Shown here piece by piece: positions 1 through 8,935 of a DNA stretch of 64,000 nt (positions are counted from its first letter, which is position 1; each line of letters opens with the position of its first letter). Under the pieces are notes generated by a model. The model had not been told where the DNA came from and searched no databases. It saw nothing but the letters and a program-made list of their open reading frames with translations. A program made the position numbers and the translations under genes. Origin of the DNA: Pseudalkalibacillus hwajinpoensis (GTDB lineage Bacteria > Bacillota > Bacilli > Bacillales > Guptibacillaceae); assembly GCF_015234585.1 (NCBI RefSeq), contig NZ_JADFCM010000009.1, forward strand, positions 62,001-126,000. Direction: 5' to 3'.

Positions 1-1
1 C

Positions 2-1351
2 TATACGCATCAGGATGGCGTCGATTACCTTCCAATGAACACGAAGAAGAACTCCTTGATTCAATTATTGAACATTGCAGGAGTTGGTCCAATCTTCGGC
101 CCGATTCTTGGTGCACTCTACGGGCCAGTCGCTTTTCTCTGGATCGTATTTGGCTGTATTTTCGCAGGAGCTGTTCACGATTACCTTACAGGAATGATCT
201 CCATTCGTAACAGGGGCGCTCACTTACCTGAACTTGCAGGAAAGTTTCTTGGAAAAGTGATGAAGCATGTTGTGAATGCATTCGCTGTGCTACTTCTCCT
301 TCTAACAGGAACGGTGTTTGTCACAGCACCAGCTGGACTATTGAACAACTTAATGAACGGCTGGGCAACAATGGGTCTTATTCTAGGAGCGATTTTTGTT
401 TACTACATCCTAGCTACATTGCTACCGATTGATAAAATCATTGGACGCTTTTATCCGATTTTTGGTGCGCTTCTTCTTATTAGCGCACTCGGCGTTGGTG
501 CTGGACTTGTGTTCACTGGCGCACCGATTCCTGAAATCACGCTAAGTAATTTCCACCCTGACAACGCACCAGTCTTTCCATTACTATTCTTAACAATCTC
601 TTGCGGCGCACTTTCTGGATTTCACGCTACACAAACGCCAATCATTTCGCGTACAACGCAAAATGAAAAACAAGGTCGCAACATTTTCTACGGAATGATG
701 ATTGCAGAAGGTGTCATTGCGATGATTTGGGCTGCTGCTGCTATGAGCTTATTCAATGGACCTGTTGGGTTAAATGAACTGCTTGCTAATGGTGGACCGG
801 CTGCGATTGTAAGTGAAGCTTCTACTCTCATGCTAGGTGCGATCGGTGGAACGCTTGCCATTCTTGGTGTCATCGTCCTTCCAATCACGTCCGGCGATAC
901 AGCCTTCAGAAGTGCTCGTATGATTATTGCAGATTACTTTAATTACTCTCAGCGTAAAGTAACAAATCGCCTCTGGATCGCACTACCGCTTTTCGTTGTC
1001 GCATTTGGGCTTACGAAAATTGATTTTACCCTTCTGTGGAGATACTTCTCATGGGCTAACCAGTCTACAGCGATGATTGCCTTATGGGTTGGCGCGATGT
1101 ACTTGTTTATTGCGAAGAAAAACTACTGGATTGCCATGATCCCAGCAATTTTTATCACAATGGCAACGACAACTTACATTCTTAATGCACCAATCGGCTT
1201 TCGCTTACCAATGAATGTCGCCTACATCGGCGCAACCATCATTACGATCGGCGTTATTGTAGCTTTCTTCTACTCTGCTCGTAAGCAACGCGCTGCCAAC
1301 ATTCCACTAGAAATCGACATTTCCGGTTGGGATAAGGATAGCGTCGCTTAA
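2..1351 (+). CDS. cstA: Carbon starvation protein CstA (N-terminus cut by window start)
   Basis: Membrane protein of the CstA family, which imports pyruvate or peptides during carbon starvation. The frame is open from base 2 and reads DGVDYLPMNTKKN just before the first in-frame ATG at 35. This matches the conserved DGxDYxPTNK segment of CstA, so the true start lies upstream of the window and the gene is partial. Many hydrophobic helices follow, with GVGPIFGPILGALYGP and DYLTGM motifs typical of the family. The tail ends in a short charged cytoplasmic stretch. A 49-aa ORF follows 65 bp downstream. What is seen supports a CstA transporter; the substrate is not determinable here. Confidence 0.93.
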   Translation, partial: YTHQDGVDYLPMNTKKNSLIQLLNIAGVGPIFGPILGALYGPVAFLWIVFGCIFAGAVHDYLTGMISIRNRGAHLPELAGKFLGKVMKHVVNAFAVLLLLLTGTVFVTAPAGLLNNLMNGWATMGLILGAIFVYYILATLLPIDKIIGRFYPIFGALLLISALGVGAGLVFTGAPIPEITLSNFHPDNAPVFPLLFLTISCGALSGFHATQTPIISRTTQNEKQGRNIFYGMMIAEGVIAMIWAAAAMSLFNGPVGLNELLANGGPAAIVSEASTLMLGAIGGTLAILGVIVLPITSGDTAFRSARMIIADYFNYSQRKVTNRLWIALPLFVVAFGLTKIDFTLLWRYFSWANQSTAMIALWVGAMYLFIAKKNYWIAMIPAIFITMATTTYILNAPIGFRLPMNVAYIGATIITIGVIVAFFYSARKQRAANIPLEIDISGWDKDSVA

Positions 1352-1416
1352 AGGGATATATTGAACAGAGAATCCCCTTTGACGGATAGCGTATTAAACC
1401 CAAAAGGTGTGATGAT

Positions 1417-1566
1417 ATGGGCTGCTGCCAATCGAAATATAAAACGACTCTTGATGAAGAAGAAGAACGAATTAATGAGAAGGGAAAAGAACAGCTCCCT
1501 CTCTTTGGAAAAGTGATTCTTAGCGTTTTGTTTCTTTGCGGAATTGCGCTAATCACCTATTTATGA
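1417..1566 (+). CDS. Small membrane protein downstream of cstA (49 aa)
   Basis: A 49-codon ORF starts at ATG 1417, with a purine-rich AAAGGTG ribosome site about 8 bases upstream. It begins MGCCQSKYKT, has an acidic/basic middle (LDEEEERINEKGKEQ) and ends in one hydrophobic helix (GKVILSVLFLCGIALITYL). No family is recognised. It shares the cstA strand, and the first terminator-like hairpin follows it, so it is probably co-transcribed with cstA. The placement is loosely reminiscent of the small YbdD-type ORFs that follow cstA elsewhere, but the sequence is not similar by eye. Confidence 0.55.
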   Translation: MGCCQSKYKTTLDEEEERINEKGKEQLPLFGKVILSVLFLCGIALITYL

Positions 1567-1572
1567 AATTTT

Positions 1573-1614
1573 AAAAAGGGAGCGAGATCAATTCCATGAT
1601 CTCGCTCCCTTTTT
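1573..1614. terminator. Bidirectional rho-independent terminator
   Basis: A 13-bp stem, GGGAGCGAGATCA / TGATCTCGCTCCC, has a 6-base loop. It is flanked by A5 on the left and T5 on the right. It can end the cstA transcript (+) and the convergent nucleotidyltransferase transcript (-). Confidence 0.9.
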
Positions 1615-1615
1615 A

Positions 1616-2443
1616 CTACTCAATCGATAGATGGCGAACTCTTTCAGGGTTATACTTATTTAGCCAATCATTCGCTTCTTGAATAAGCCGTCCCCCATAC
1701 TGATCCAAAAAGTGAGTAATCTCTTCTCTCTGGGCTGAAGGGAATACCGCATAAGTTAAAGCTTGTTTCATATAAGGCTCTTTATGAGGATAGAAGTTAC
1801 TAAACAGCTTATAAGCTGGATAAAGATCTCTCGTATATGTTCGTCTTTGTTCCATCACAAGCGCGAGACCGCTCCGGACAATGATTTTCATAATCCATCC
1901 GCAGCAATCCGCTATATCTTCACTATCTTCATTTCCAACAAGATCGCTTTTTGCCTGAACGATGTGGTTTTCTAGCTGAATCAGATGATCATTTGCAAGA
2001 GCTCTATCTGGCTTGAACCTAGGAATAGCTTTTGCCACATCTTTTCCATAAACACAGAGACTGGACGTTTTCAGCATGAATGGAATGATTGAAAAGGAAG
2101 TTAAACCCTCTAACTCTTTAGCTGAATGGAAACTTATCTCACACCCATTTAACCATGGAAATTCATCAACTAATTGTTGATTCAATAATTCTGCTACTTG
2201 CTCATTCCCGTTCTCTGTTAAAACAATGAGATCGAGATCAGACACACCTTCTATTCCTTTCCCCTTTGGCACTGATCCTCTTAAATAAATGCTGCTTAAA
2301 GGCATAGCTATAGTTAAATTCTCCACAGCACGATCGATCGCGTTTCGATAGTTTCTATTGATTTTCTCCCAAGACGTATCATTTACAAGGTACCCCTCAT
2401 GATCGACTTGATAGAAAGACCCAATTTGTTTAATACCGTCCAT
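1616..2443 (-). CDS. Nucleotidyltransferase-domain protein
   Basis: The protein carries the nucleotidyltransferase signature: YLRGSVPKGKGIEGVSDLDL holds the GSxxxG glycine-serine and SDxDL metal-binding aspartates near residues 55-75. The rest is helical and resembles antibiotic adenylyltransferase-like or DUF4111-like proteins, with no second recognisable domain. The start is set at ATG 2443 because an excellent AAGGAGGGG lies 5 bases upstream; an in-frame start 10 codons earlier lacks a ribosome site. The gene stands alone, with a terminator at its 3' end. The substrate is unknown; resistance to an aminoglycoside is possible but not shown. Confidence 0.75.
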   Translation of the reverse strand: MDGIKQIGSFYQVDHEGYLVNDTSWEKINRNYRNAIDRAVENLTIAMPLSSIYLRGSVPKGKGIEGVSDLDLIVLTENGNEQVAELLNQQLVDEFPWLNGCEISFHSAKELEGLTSFSIIPFMLKTSSLCVYGKDVAKAIPRFKPDRALANDHLIQLENHIVQAKSDLVGNEDSEDIADCCGWIMKIIVRSGLALVMEQRRTYTRDLYPAYKLFSNFYPHKEPYMKQALTYAVFPSAQREEITHFLDQYGGRLIQEANDWLNKYNPERVRHLSIE

Positions 2444-2619
2444 TTCACCCCTCCTTCGTTCTATCCTTATCATAGCTACTTTATTTCTTTTATAAAAGAG
2501 CTGTTATTTTGTTTTAGCTCCATTCCTGTCCAAACCTCACCTATCCGAATTTCATAAAGTAATAATGCACGATCTAAGAGTTTCCCGACTCTTACATTTA
2601 ACAAGAAAAGAGGAATAAC

Positions 2620-2862
2620 ATGTCTTATCACGACGAATTCACTAAAAACGCTGGTAGGTGTGTAGCCATTCGCTGTCATGATGGCAAAACGCATTACGGT
2701 TACATCGATCACTGTGACCGCGACAATGTCTACCTTCGCCCGATGGATGGCGAAAACGATGGGCCAGGCTTTGGTAGCTACTTCTTTTTCGGAGCGGCTC
2801 TCATTGCAGTCGGTCTTGCCTCCATCGCCGCTTATAGCTGGTCACCTTTCTTTTTCTGGTAA
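2620..2862 (+). CDS. Small protein with C-terminal membrane segment (80 aa)
   Basis: An 80-aa hypothetical protein. The first 50 residues resemble a short beta-rich domain (GRCVAIRCHDGKTHYGYIDHCDRDNVYLRPM), similar in pattern to small SH3-like Bacillus proteins. The remainder is a glycine- and aromatic-rich hydrophobic helix (FFFGAALIAVGLASIAAYSWSPFFFW). An AGAGG ribosome site precedes ATG 2620, and a terminator follows the stop. An overlapping minus-strand frame here has no ribosome site. Function unknown. Confidence 0.6.
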   Translation: MSYHDEFTKNAGRCVAIRCHDGKTHYGYIDHCDRDNVYLRPMDGENDGPGFGSYFFFGAALIAVGLASIAAYSWSPFFFW

Positions 2863-2867
2863 AAAAC

Positions 2868-2897
2868 AAAACGCTCAGATTTTGAGCGTTTTTTTAC
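2868..2897 (+). terminator. Rho-independent terminator
   Basis: AACGCTCA / TGAGCGTT stem with a short loop, followed by seven T. It ends the 80-aa gene. Confidence 0.85.
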
Positions 2898-2963
2898 ATA
2901 GACTCCTCAAGTAATCATGTTTATTTTACCTTTTAAAATTAATTTTATATGTAAACCTTTTCA

Positions 2964-3027
2964 TGTGATCTTTGTCACATATAAGCAATTTAATCCACGT
3001 TATATTATGTATGTGAAAGACATCACA
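2964..3027 (+). promoter_or_regulatory. Two Fnr/CRP-type palindromes and promoter of ldh-lctP
   Basis: Two perfect TGTGA-N6-TCACA palindromes lie at 2964-2979 and 3012-3027, with centres 48 bp apart. A TATTAT -10-like box sits at about 3003-3008. With a start near 3013-3015, the first site centres near -42, the class II position used by Fnr activators; the second overlaps the start. Bacillus Fnr uses TGTGA-N6-TCACA, while Rex prefers TTGTGAA-N4-TTCACAA, so Fnr fits better. Oxygen-limited control of lactate fermentation is inferred. Confidence 0.7.
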
Positions 3028-3035
3028 TACAATAG

Positions 3036-4001
<966 letters not shown>

Positions 4002-4033
4002 ATACCTACTATAACGCTTAAGAGGTGATCCCC

Positions 4034-5683
4034 ATGGAAACATGGACACAAGTATATGACCCATTTAATAACATCTGGCTATCCGCTTTTATTGCTCTTA
4101 TTCCGATTATCTTTTTTTTTCTTGCTCTTACCGCTTTTCGAATGAAAGGGCATATCGCTGCTACTGTTACAGTGATGCTCGCTATAGTGATTGCGATCCT
4201 CTTCTATGATATGCCTATTACGATGGTTGCAGCGACTACTGGTTACGGATTTGCATTTGGCTTATGGCCAATCTCTTACATCGTTATTGGTGCTGTCTAT
4301 CTTTATAAACTTTCTGTAAAAAGTGGGCAATTCGATATTATCAGGAGTTCCATTGTATCCATTACAGATGACAAACGAATCCAAATGTTGCTCGTCGCCT
4401 TTTCATTTAATGCGTTTCTTGAAGGCGCAGCTGGTTTTGGAGCACCGATTGCGATTACAGCCGCTCTTCTTGTAGGACTTGGGTTCGAACCACTTAAAGC
4501 AGCGGGCCTTTGTTTAATCGCCAATACAGCTAGTGGAGCATTTGGAGCAATGGGCATCCCTGTCATTGTTGCCGGTCAAGTGAGCGGGCTCGCTCCACTG
4601 GAAATTGGTCAATTTCTTGGCACGTCTCTTCCATTTATCTCTTTCACAATTCCATTCCTACTCGTCGTCATTATTGATGGTATGAAAGGCTTGAAAGAAG
4701 TATGGCCAGCAGCTCTTGTAGCCGGTAGTACTTATGCCATTACACAATGGGCGACAGTAACTTTTATTGGACCAGAGCTGCCTAATATTACGTCTTCTAT
4801 CGTTAGTTTAGTAGCCGTAGCTGTATTCGTGAAGATTTGGCATCCAAAAATGCAGCAAAACCATACGATTGACCCAGTTGAAGCACAGCTTGCTGTTTCT
4901 CTTGATCCAGAAGCTCAGCTAACAGCTGGACGAATTTTAAAAGCATGGTCTCCGTTCATTGCTTTAACAGCAATGGTCACAATTTGGAGTCTAAAACCTT
5001 TCAAGAATTTATTTGTAGAAGGGGGATTACTTGAAACAACGATCCTTCAGATTCCTGTACCCGGACTCCATAATCTCGTTATTAAAACAGCACCAATTGT
5101 AAGTGAACAAACACCCTACGGTGCGATGTTGAAACTTGATCTTCTTTCAGCAACAGGAACGGCTATCTTCATCGCTGCGATCCTATCCATCTTCATTCTT
5201 AGAATGAGTCCTAAAGCAGCGCTAGAAGCTTTTGTTGAAACAGTAAAAGAACTTCAAAAGCCCGTACTTACAATTATGATGGTGCTAGGATTTGCCTTCA
5301 TTGCAAATTATAGTGGCATGAGCTCTACATTAGGTCTAGCTCTTGCTGCAAGCGGAGGTGTCTTCCCATTCCTGTCTCCACTTCTAGGATGGATTGGCGT
5401 ATTCTTAACTGGTTCTGTTACGTCTAACAATGCTTTATTCGGAAACTTGCAACAAATTACTGCTCAACAAATTGCCGTTCTTCCGATGGTCCTCGTTGCT
5501 GCGAATACAGCAGGCGGTGTTATGGCTAAGATGCTCTCTCCACAGTCTATCGCTGTTGCAACAGGTGCGGTTGGCCTAGTAGGACGAGAAGGAGATCTCT
5601 TCCGTTTCACTCTCAAATATAGCTTCGTCTTTTTACTCATCACCGGGGGCATCACTTTTGCGCAAGCGATTTTCATAAGTTAA
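4034..5683 (+). CDS. lctP: L-lactate permease
   Basis: An L-lactate transporter of the LctP/LldP family, about 549 aa with 12 or more hydrophobic segments. Family motifs include FNAFLEGAAGFGAPIAITAALLVG and, near the end, GSVTSNNALFGNLQ and NTAGGVMAKMLSPQSIAVA. The start is ATG 4034, 7 bases after AAGAGGTGAT; a GTG three codons earlier lies inside that ribosome site. It is co-directional with ldh and spaced as an operon, so it likely exports lactate in fermentation or imports it in respiration. Confidence 0.95.
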   Translation: METWTQVYDPFNNIWLSAFIALIPIIFFFLALTAFRMKGHIAATVTVMLAIVIAILFYDMPITMVAATTGYGFAFGLWPISYIVIGAVYLYKLSVKSGQFDIIRSSIVSITDDKRIQMLLVAFSFNAFLEGAAGFGAPIAITAALLVGLGFEPLKAAGLCLIANTASGAFGAMGIPVIVAGQVSGLAPLEIGQFLGTSLPFISFTIPFLLVVIIDGMKGLKEVWPAALVAGSTYAITQWATVTFIGPELPNITSSIVSLVAVAVFVKIWHPKMQQNHTIDPVEAQLAVSLDPEAQLTAGRILKAWSPFIALTAMVTIWSLKPFKNLFVEGGLLETTILQIPVPGLHNLVIKTAPIVSEQTPYGAMLKLDLLSATGTAIFIAAILSIFILRMSPKAALEAFVETVKELQKPVLTIMMVLGFAFIANYSGMSSTLGLALAASGGVFPFLSPLLGWIGVFLTGSVTSNNALFGNLQQITAQQIAVLPMVLVAANTAGGVMAKMLSPQSIAVATGAVGLVGREGDLFRFTLKYSFVFLLITGGITFAQAIFIS

Positions 5684-5826
5684 CCATTTATTTTAGGAGT
5701 CAGGAAACTGACTTCTATTTTTTTGCTTAACTAAATTTAGACGCTAATTTTAAAGACATGTCCACACCATTCAATCAGTTTGTCCATATACTGCTATCAG
5801 AAGATGGCTTTTGAGGAGTGAAATAA

Positions 5827-6015
5827 ATGGGTTGTTTTATTAGAGGACCAGTGATCATTACAAATAATAGCGGAACGGTAGTCCAATGTGCACACACGAT
5901 CTCCCCAATCTCCGTAAGTAATACGGTTAGCGGATCCGGTGGGGGCAATACAGGATCATTTATGATTGTAAATAATTTTTATAGCGTTGCAAAAGGAATA
6001 AAGTCCGGACAATAG
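5827..6015 (+). CDS. GerPA/GerPF-like spore germination protein
   Basis: A 62-aa protein with the short glycine-rich pattern of the GerPA/GerPF family: NNSGTVVQCAHTISPISV followed by GSGGGNTGSFM. The family sits in the spore coat and helps germinants pass to the inner receptors. It is a single copy here rather than part of a gerPABCDEF operon. The GAGGAGTG ribosome site is about 6 bases before ATG. A hairpin terminator follows the stop. Assignment is by motif; the exact paralogue cannot be named. Confidence 0.8.
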   Translation: MGCFIRGPVIITNNSGTVVQCAHTISPISVSNTVSGSGGGNTGSFMIVNNFYSVAKGIKSGQ

Positions 6016-6040
6016 GCATCATTATCCTTTTTATGAAGTA

Positions 6041-6068
6041 AAGCCAATCGATTAACGATTGGTTTTTT
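6041..6068 (+). terminator. Rho-independent terminator
   Basis: CCAATCG ATTAA CGATTGG followed by T6, downstream of the GerPF-like gene. Confidence 0.85.
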
Positions 6069-6149
6069 CAATTCCTAACGTAATGAAAGTTTCAGGAGAT
6101 ATGCGATAATGAAGAGGACTCTAATCCAATCAGAGAGGTGGTAAGTAAC

Positions 6150-6950
6150 ATGGAGAAATTTTTCTACGGAGAGAACGAAAATCAATTTGGCGAACTACGA
6201 CTTCCAGAAGGAGAAGGACCTTTCCCCGTGGCAATCGTTATTCACGGCGGCTTTTGGAGGAAACCGTTCACACTCGAAATTATGAGAGAAGTGGCGGAAG
6301 ATTTAACAGCGAGTGGATTTGCCACGTGGAACATTGAATACCGTCGAACGGGACAAGAAGGCGGAGGTTATCCAGGAACACTTACAGATGTTGCAGAAGC
6401 AACTGACTACATAAGGACACTTGCAGAATCCTATCCGCTCGATCTAAACAAAGTGGTTACGATTGGACATTCAGCTGGGGGCCATCTTGCTACATGGATT
6501 GCTGCCCGTCACCGTATAGATAAGAATAGTGAGTTATTCATTACGGACACCCCTCTTCCTATTCACGGAGTGGTTAGCCTTGCAGGTGTGAACGACCTTG
6601 AGATGATGCATGGTGTGCATGAGTACAGAGATCAAGTCCTCTCTCTTGAACCAAATAATCCTACTGCAGAACTATTAGGCGGTTCGCCTGAAGAATATCC
6701 AGAGCGCTACAAAAATGCTTCCCCTGTGGAACTTCTTCCACTTGGTGTGCAACAAATTCTCGTTCATGGTGCGCTAGACATTAATGTTCCGATCGGGATT
6801 AGTGATTACTACCAGCGCGAAGCTGAAGGCGAAGGCGATTTTGTTAAACTTATCGAACTCCCCTCAGCAGAACACTTTGTGCTGACCGATACGAATTCAT
6901 TTGCATGGGAAACAATTAAGGAAGAACTTTCACTTTTAGTCGAATATTAA
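6150..6950 (+). CDS. Alpha/beta hydrolase (esterase/peptidase-like)
   Basis: A 266-aa serine hydrolase of the alpha/beta fold. It shows the oxyanion HGG motif (VIHGGFWRKPF), the nucleophile elbow GHSAGGH, an aspartate in HGALDINVP, and the catalytic histidine in SAEHFVL near the C-terminus. The order fits the BD-FAE/DLH-like esterase group. ATG 6150 is chosen for the GAGAGGTGG site upstream; an in-frame GTG four codons earlier overlaps that site. It is a single gene between terminators. Substrate unknown. Confidence 0.85.
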   Translation: MEKFFYGENENQFGELRLPEGEGPFPVAIVIHGGFWRKPFTLEIMREVAEDLTASGFATWNIEYRRTGQEGGGYPGTLTDVAEATDYIRTLAESYPLDLNKVVTIGHSAGGHLATWIAARHRIDKNSELFITDTPLPIHGVVSLAGVNDLEMMHGVHEYRDQVLSLEPNNPTAELLGGSPEEYPERYKNASPVELLPLGVQQILVHGALDINVPIGISDYYQREAEGEGDFVKLIELPSAEHFVLTDTNSFAWETIKEELSLLVEY

Positions 6951-6958
6951 AATAAGCG

Positions 6959-6984
6959 AAAAGCCGGGGAGCGCCCCGGCTTTT
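6959..6984. terminator. Rho-independent terminator
   Basis: GCCGGGG agcg CCCCGGC followed by TTTT, with AAAA on the other side. It separates the hydrolase from convergent hxlR and may serve both. Confidence 0.85.
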
Positions 6985-6993
6985 CGTTTATTT

Positions 6994-7356
6994 CTATACA
7001 GACTCTTTCGTCTCAATCGGTTTGCCAAGGACGTTCTGATTGTAATTCTTCCCCCACTCATACATGGAGTCGAGTATAGGCATTAATGTTTCACCTTGCT
7101 CGGTAAGGGAATACTCTACTTTCGGAGGGACAACAGGGTATACTTCTCGATGTACGATTTGGTCGTCTTCTAATTCTCGTAGCTGGTTCACTAGCATACG
7201 CTGTGTAATTCCCGGCATTAGTGACTTTAGCTCACCAAATCGCTTCGTTCCCTGCTTGCCTAAATGCCATAAGATAAGCATTTTCCATTTGCCTCCGATA
7301 ACCGCAAGCGTTAATTCTTTTTCACAGTAAAATGTTTTGTCCTGGGTACGTGACAT
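6994..7356 (-). CDS. hxlR: HxlR-family regulator of the hxlAB operon
   Basis: A 120-aa winged-helix protein of the HxlR/MarR-like family. The family core [22 protein letters not shown] is followed by [37 protein letters not shown] and a C-terminal dimerisation helix. ATG 7356 is chosen because GGAGG sits 8 bases upstream; earlier GTG and ATG codons lie inside that site. It is divergent from hxlAB, as in B. subtilis, where HxlR activates hxlAB in response to formaldehyde. That role is inferred from family and position. Confidence 0.92.
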   Translation of the reverse strand: MSRTQDKTFYCEKELTLAVIGGKWKMLILWHLGKQGTKRFGELKSLMPGITQRMLVNQLRELEDDQIVHREVYPVVPPKVEYSLTEQGETLMPILDSMYEWGKNYNQNVLGKPIETKESV

Positions 7357-7377
7357 ACGCATCACCTCCGTTTAAGC

Positions 7378-7490
7378 CCAGTATAACTCATAGTATACTT
7401 TTTGACACTATGTAAGTTTAATGTGCGTACTTACATTAATAGGTTGTAAGCAGTATACTTGCTACTACACCAACAGATCGATTATATTGG
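7378..7490 (+). promoter_or_regulatory. hxlR-hxlA intergenic control region
   Basis: Between the divergent starts lie an inverted repeat ATGTAAG-N13-CTTACAT (7410-7436) and three AGTATA[A/C] copies near 7379, 7393 and 7452. A plausible promoter for hxlA is TTGCTA (7459) and TATATT (7483), spaced 18 bp. B. subtilis HxlR binds two 25-bp sites in the matching region. Which of these repeats is the HxlR site is inference. Confidence 0.5.
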
Positions 7491-7540
7491 TGTCGGACAA
7501 GAGAGAGAAAGAAAAAATATGGACTGGGAGTGAAAGCATT

Positions 7541-8170
7541 ATGAAATTACAGCTAGCATTAGATTTGGTAAACACAGAAGAAGGTATTGAACTAGTGAAA
7601 GAAGTTCAGGAGCATATTGATATCGTTGAAATCGGTACGCCGATCGTCATCAATGAAGGTCTTCGTGCTGTCAAAGATATGAAAGCAGCATTCCCTAACC
7701 TTGAAGTTCTTGCAGACCTTAAAATTATGGATGCTGCAGGTTATGAAGTTATGAAAGCATCTGAATCTAACGCAGATATCATCACAATTCTTGGTGCTGC
7801 TGAAGATGAATCAATCAAAGGTGCTGTTGAAGAAGCGAAGAAACAAGGTAAGGAAATCCTTGTTGACATGATGGCAGTGAAAGATCTCGCAACTCGTGCG
7901 AAAGAAGTAGACGCACTTGGCGTTGACTATATTTGTGTCCACACTGGATACGATCTTCAAGCAAAAGGCCAGAATTCTTTCGAAGACCTTGAAACAATTA
8001 AAGGCGTCGTAAAGAACGCGAAAACAGCAATCGCTGGTGGCATTAAGCTTGATTCTCTTGAAGAAGTTGTAAAAGTACAACCAGACCTTGTCATCGTAGG
8101 TGGCGGTATTACTGGTGAAGACGATAAAAAAGCCGTTGCATCAAAAATGCAAGAGCTTATTAAAGGATAA
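7541..8170 (+). CDS. hxlA: 3-hexulose-6-phosphate synthase
   Basis: Condenses formaldehyde with D-ribulose 5-phosphate to give D-arabino-3-hexulose 6-phosphate, the first step of the ribulose monophosphate pathway. The TIM barrel begins MKLQLALDLVNTEEG with DIVEIGTP, LADLKIMDAAGYE (catalytic lysine/aspartate) and a C-terminal phosphate-binding IVGGGITGEDD. At 209 aa it has the normal length. ATG 7541 is the family start; the open frame continues 40 codons upstream without conservation. hxlB follows 6 bp later. Confidence 0.95.
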   Translation: MKLQLALDLVNTEEGIELVKEVQEHIDIVEIGTPIVINEGLRAVKDMKAAFPNLEVLADLKIMDAAGYEVMKASESNADIITILGAAEDESIKGAVEEAKKQGKEILVDMMAVKDLATRAKEVDALGVDYICVHTGYDLQAKGQNSFEDLETIKGVVKNAKTAIAGGIKLDSLEEVVKVQPDLVIVGGGITGEDDKKAVASKMQELIKG

Positions 8171-8176
8171 TCAATC

Positions 8177-8731
8177 ATGCAGACTACTCACTATTTAGCT
8201 GAAATCATTGATGAGCTAAATCGTTCAGTAGATCTCATTGCTGACGAAGAAGCGGAACAGCTCGCTAATGAAATTCTCGAAGCGAACAAGGTTTTCGTTG
8301 CTGGCGGTGGTCGATCTGGCTTTATGGCAAAGTCTTTTGCGATGCGCATGATGCACATGGGAATTGATGCTTACGTTGTTGGCGAAACGGTCACACCAAA
8401 CTTTGAAGAAGGTGATCTGATCATCATCGGATCAGGTTCTGGTGAAACGAAACAGCTCGTTTCCATTGCGAATAAGGCCGCCAATATCGGCGGAAAGATC
8501 GCTGCTGTAACAATTAATCCTGACTCAACAATTGGCGAGCTAGCAGACATCATCGTAACATTACCAGGTTCACCAAAGGATCAGTCAGGTGATTATGAAA
8601 CGATTCAGCCTATGGGCTCTTTATTTGAACAGACTCTTTTACTTTTCTATGATGCGATAATTTTACGCTTTATGGATAAGAAAGGGTTGGATACGAATAA
8701 GATGTATGGAAAGCATGCGAACTTAGAATAG
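8177..8731 (+). CDS. hxlB: 6-phospho-3-hexuloisomerase
   Basis: Isomerises D-arabino-3-hexulose 6-phosphate to fructose 6-phosphate, completing formaldehyde fixation. It is a 184-aa SIS-domain protein: VFVAGGGRSGFMAKSFAMRMMHMG near residues 35-58 and IIIGSGSGETKQLV near 75-90 bind the sugar phosphate. It lies 6 bp after hxlA on the same strand and ends in a strong terminator, so hxlA and hxlB form one transcript. Confidence 0.95.
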   Translation: MQTTHYLAEIIDELNRSVDLIADEEAEQLANEILEANKVFVAGGGRSGFMAKSFAMRMMHMGIDAYVVGETVTPNFEEGDLIIIGSGSGETKQLVSIANKAANIGGKIAAVTINPDSTIGELADIIVTLPGSPKDQSGDYETIQPMGSLFEQTLLLFYDAIILRFMDKKGLDTNKMYGKHANLE

Positions 8732-8735
8732 TGTT

Positions 8736-8782
8736 AAAAAGCCTGTGAAACCTCTACTTTAGAGGTTTCACAGGCTTTTTTG
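8736..8782 (+). terminator. Rho-independent terminator of hxlAB
   Basis: A long stem of about 17 bp, AAAGCCTGTGAAACCTCT paired with AGAGGTTTCACAGGCTTT, followed by T6. Confidence 0.93.
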
Positions 8783-8822
8783 TATGATAATCCACTCCAC
8801 CTTCCTTTTATCCCCAACAAAC

Positions 8823-8874
8823 CCATGACATTTATCATGGTTATGTCCTGACGTTTGTGTCTTACACCATGACA
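8823..8874 (+). promoter_or_regulatory. Candidate DesR operator upstream of des
   Basis: A perfect palindrome CCATGA-N6-TCATGG occupies 8823-8840. The half-site CCATGACA is repeated at 8867-8874, 44 bp further on. The block lies 62-113 bases before des, whose own two-component pair follows it. B. subtilis DesR binds two sites upstream of des; this palindrome is a reasonable candidate, though the match to the published site cannot be checked here. Confidence 0.5.
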
Positions 8875-8935
8875 CCAAATCCTCTATCATTAGGCTTAAC
8901 GTTATTTCAACTATGCCTAACAAAGGGGTAACCAT

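Noticed and set aside
2476..2712. Minus-strand open frame opposite the 80-aa gene
   Set aside because: No ribosome site, no recognisable protein pattern, and the plus-strand gene has both a ribosome site and a terminator.
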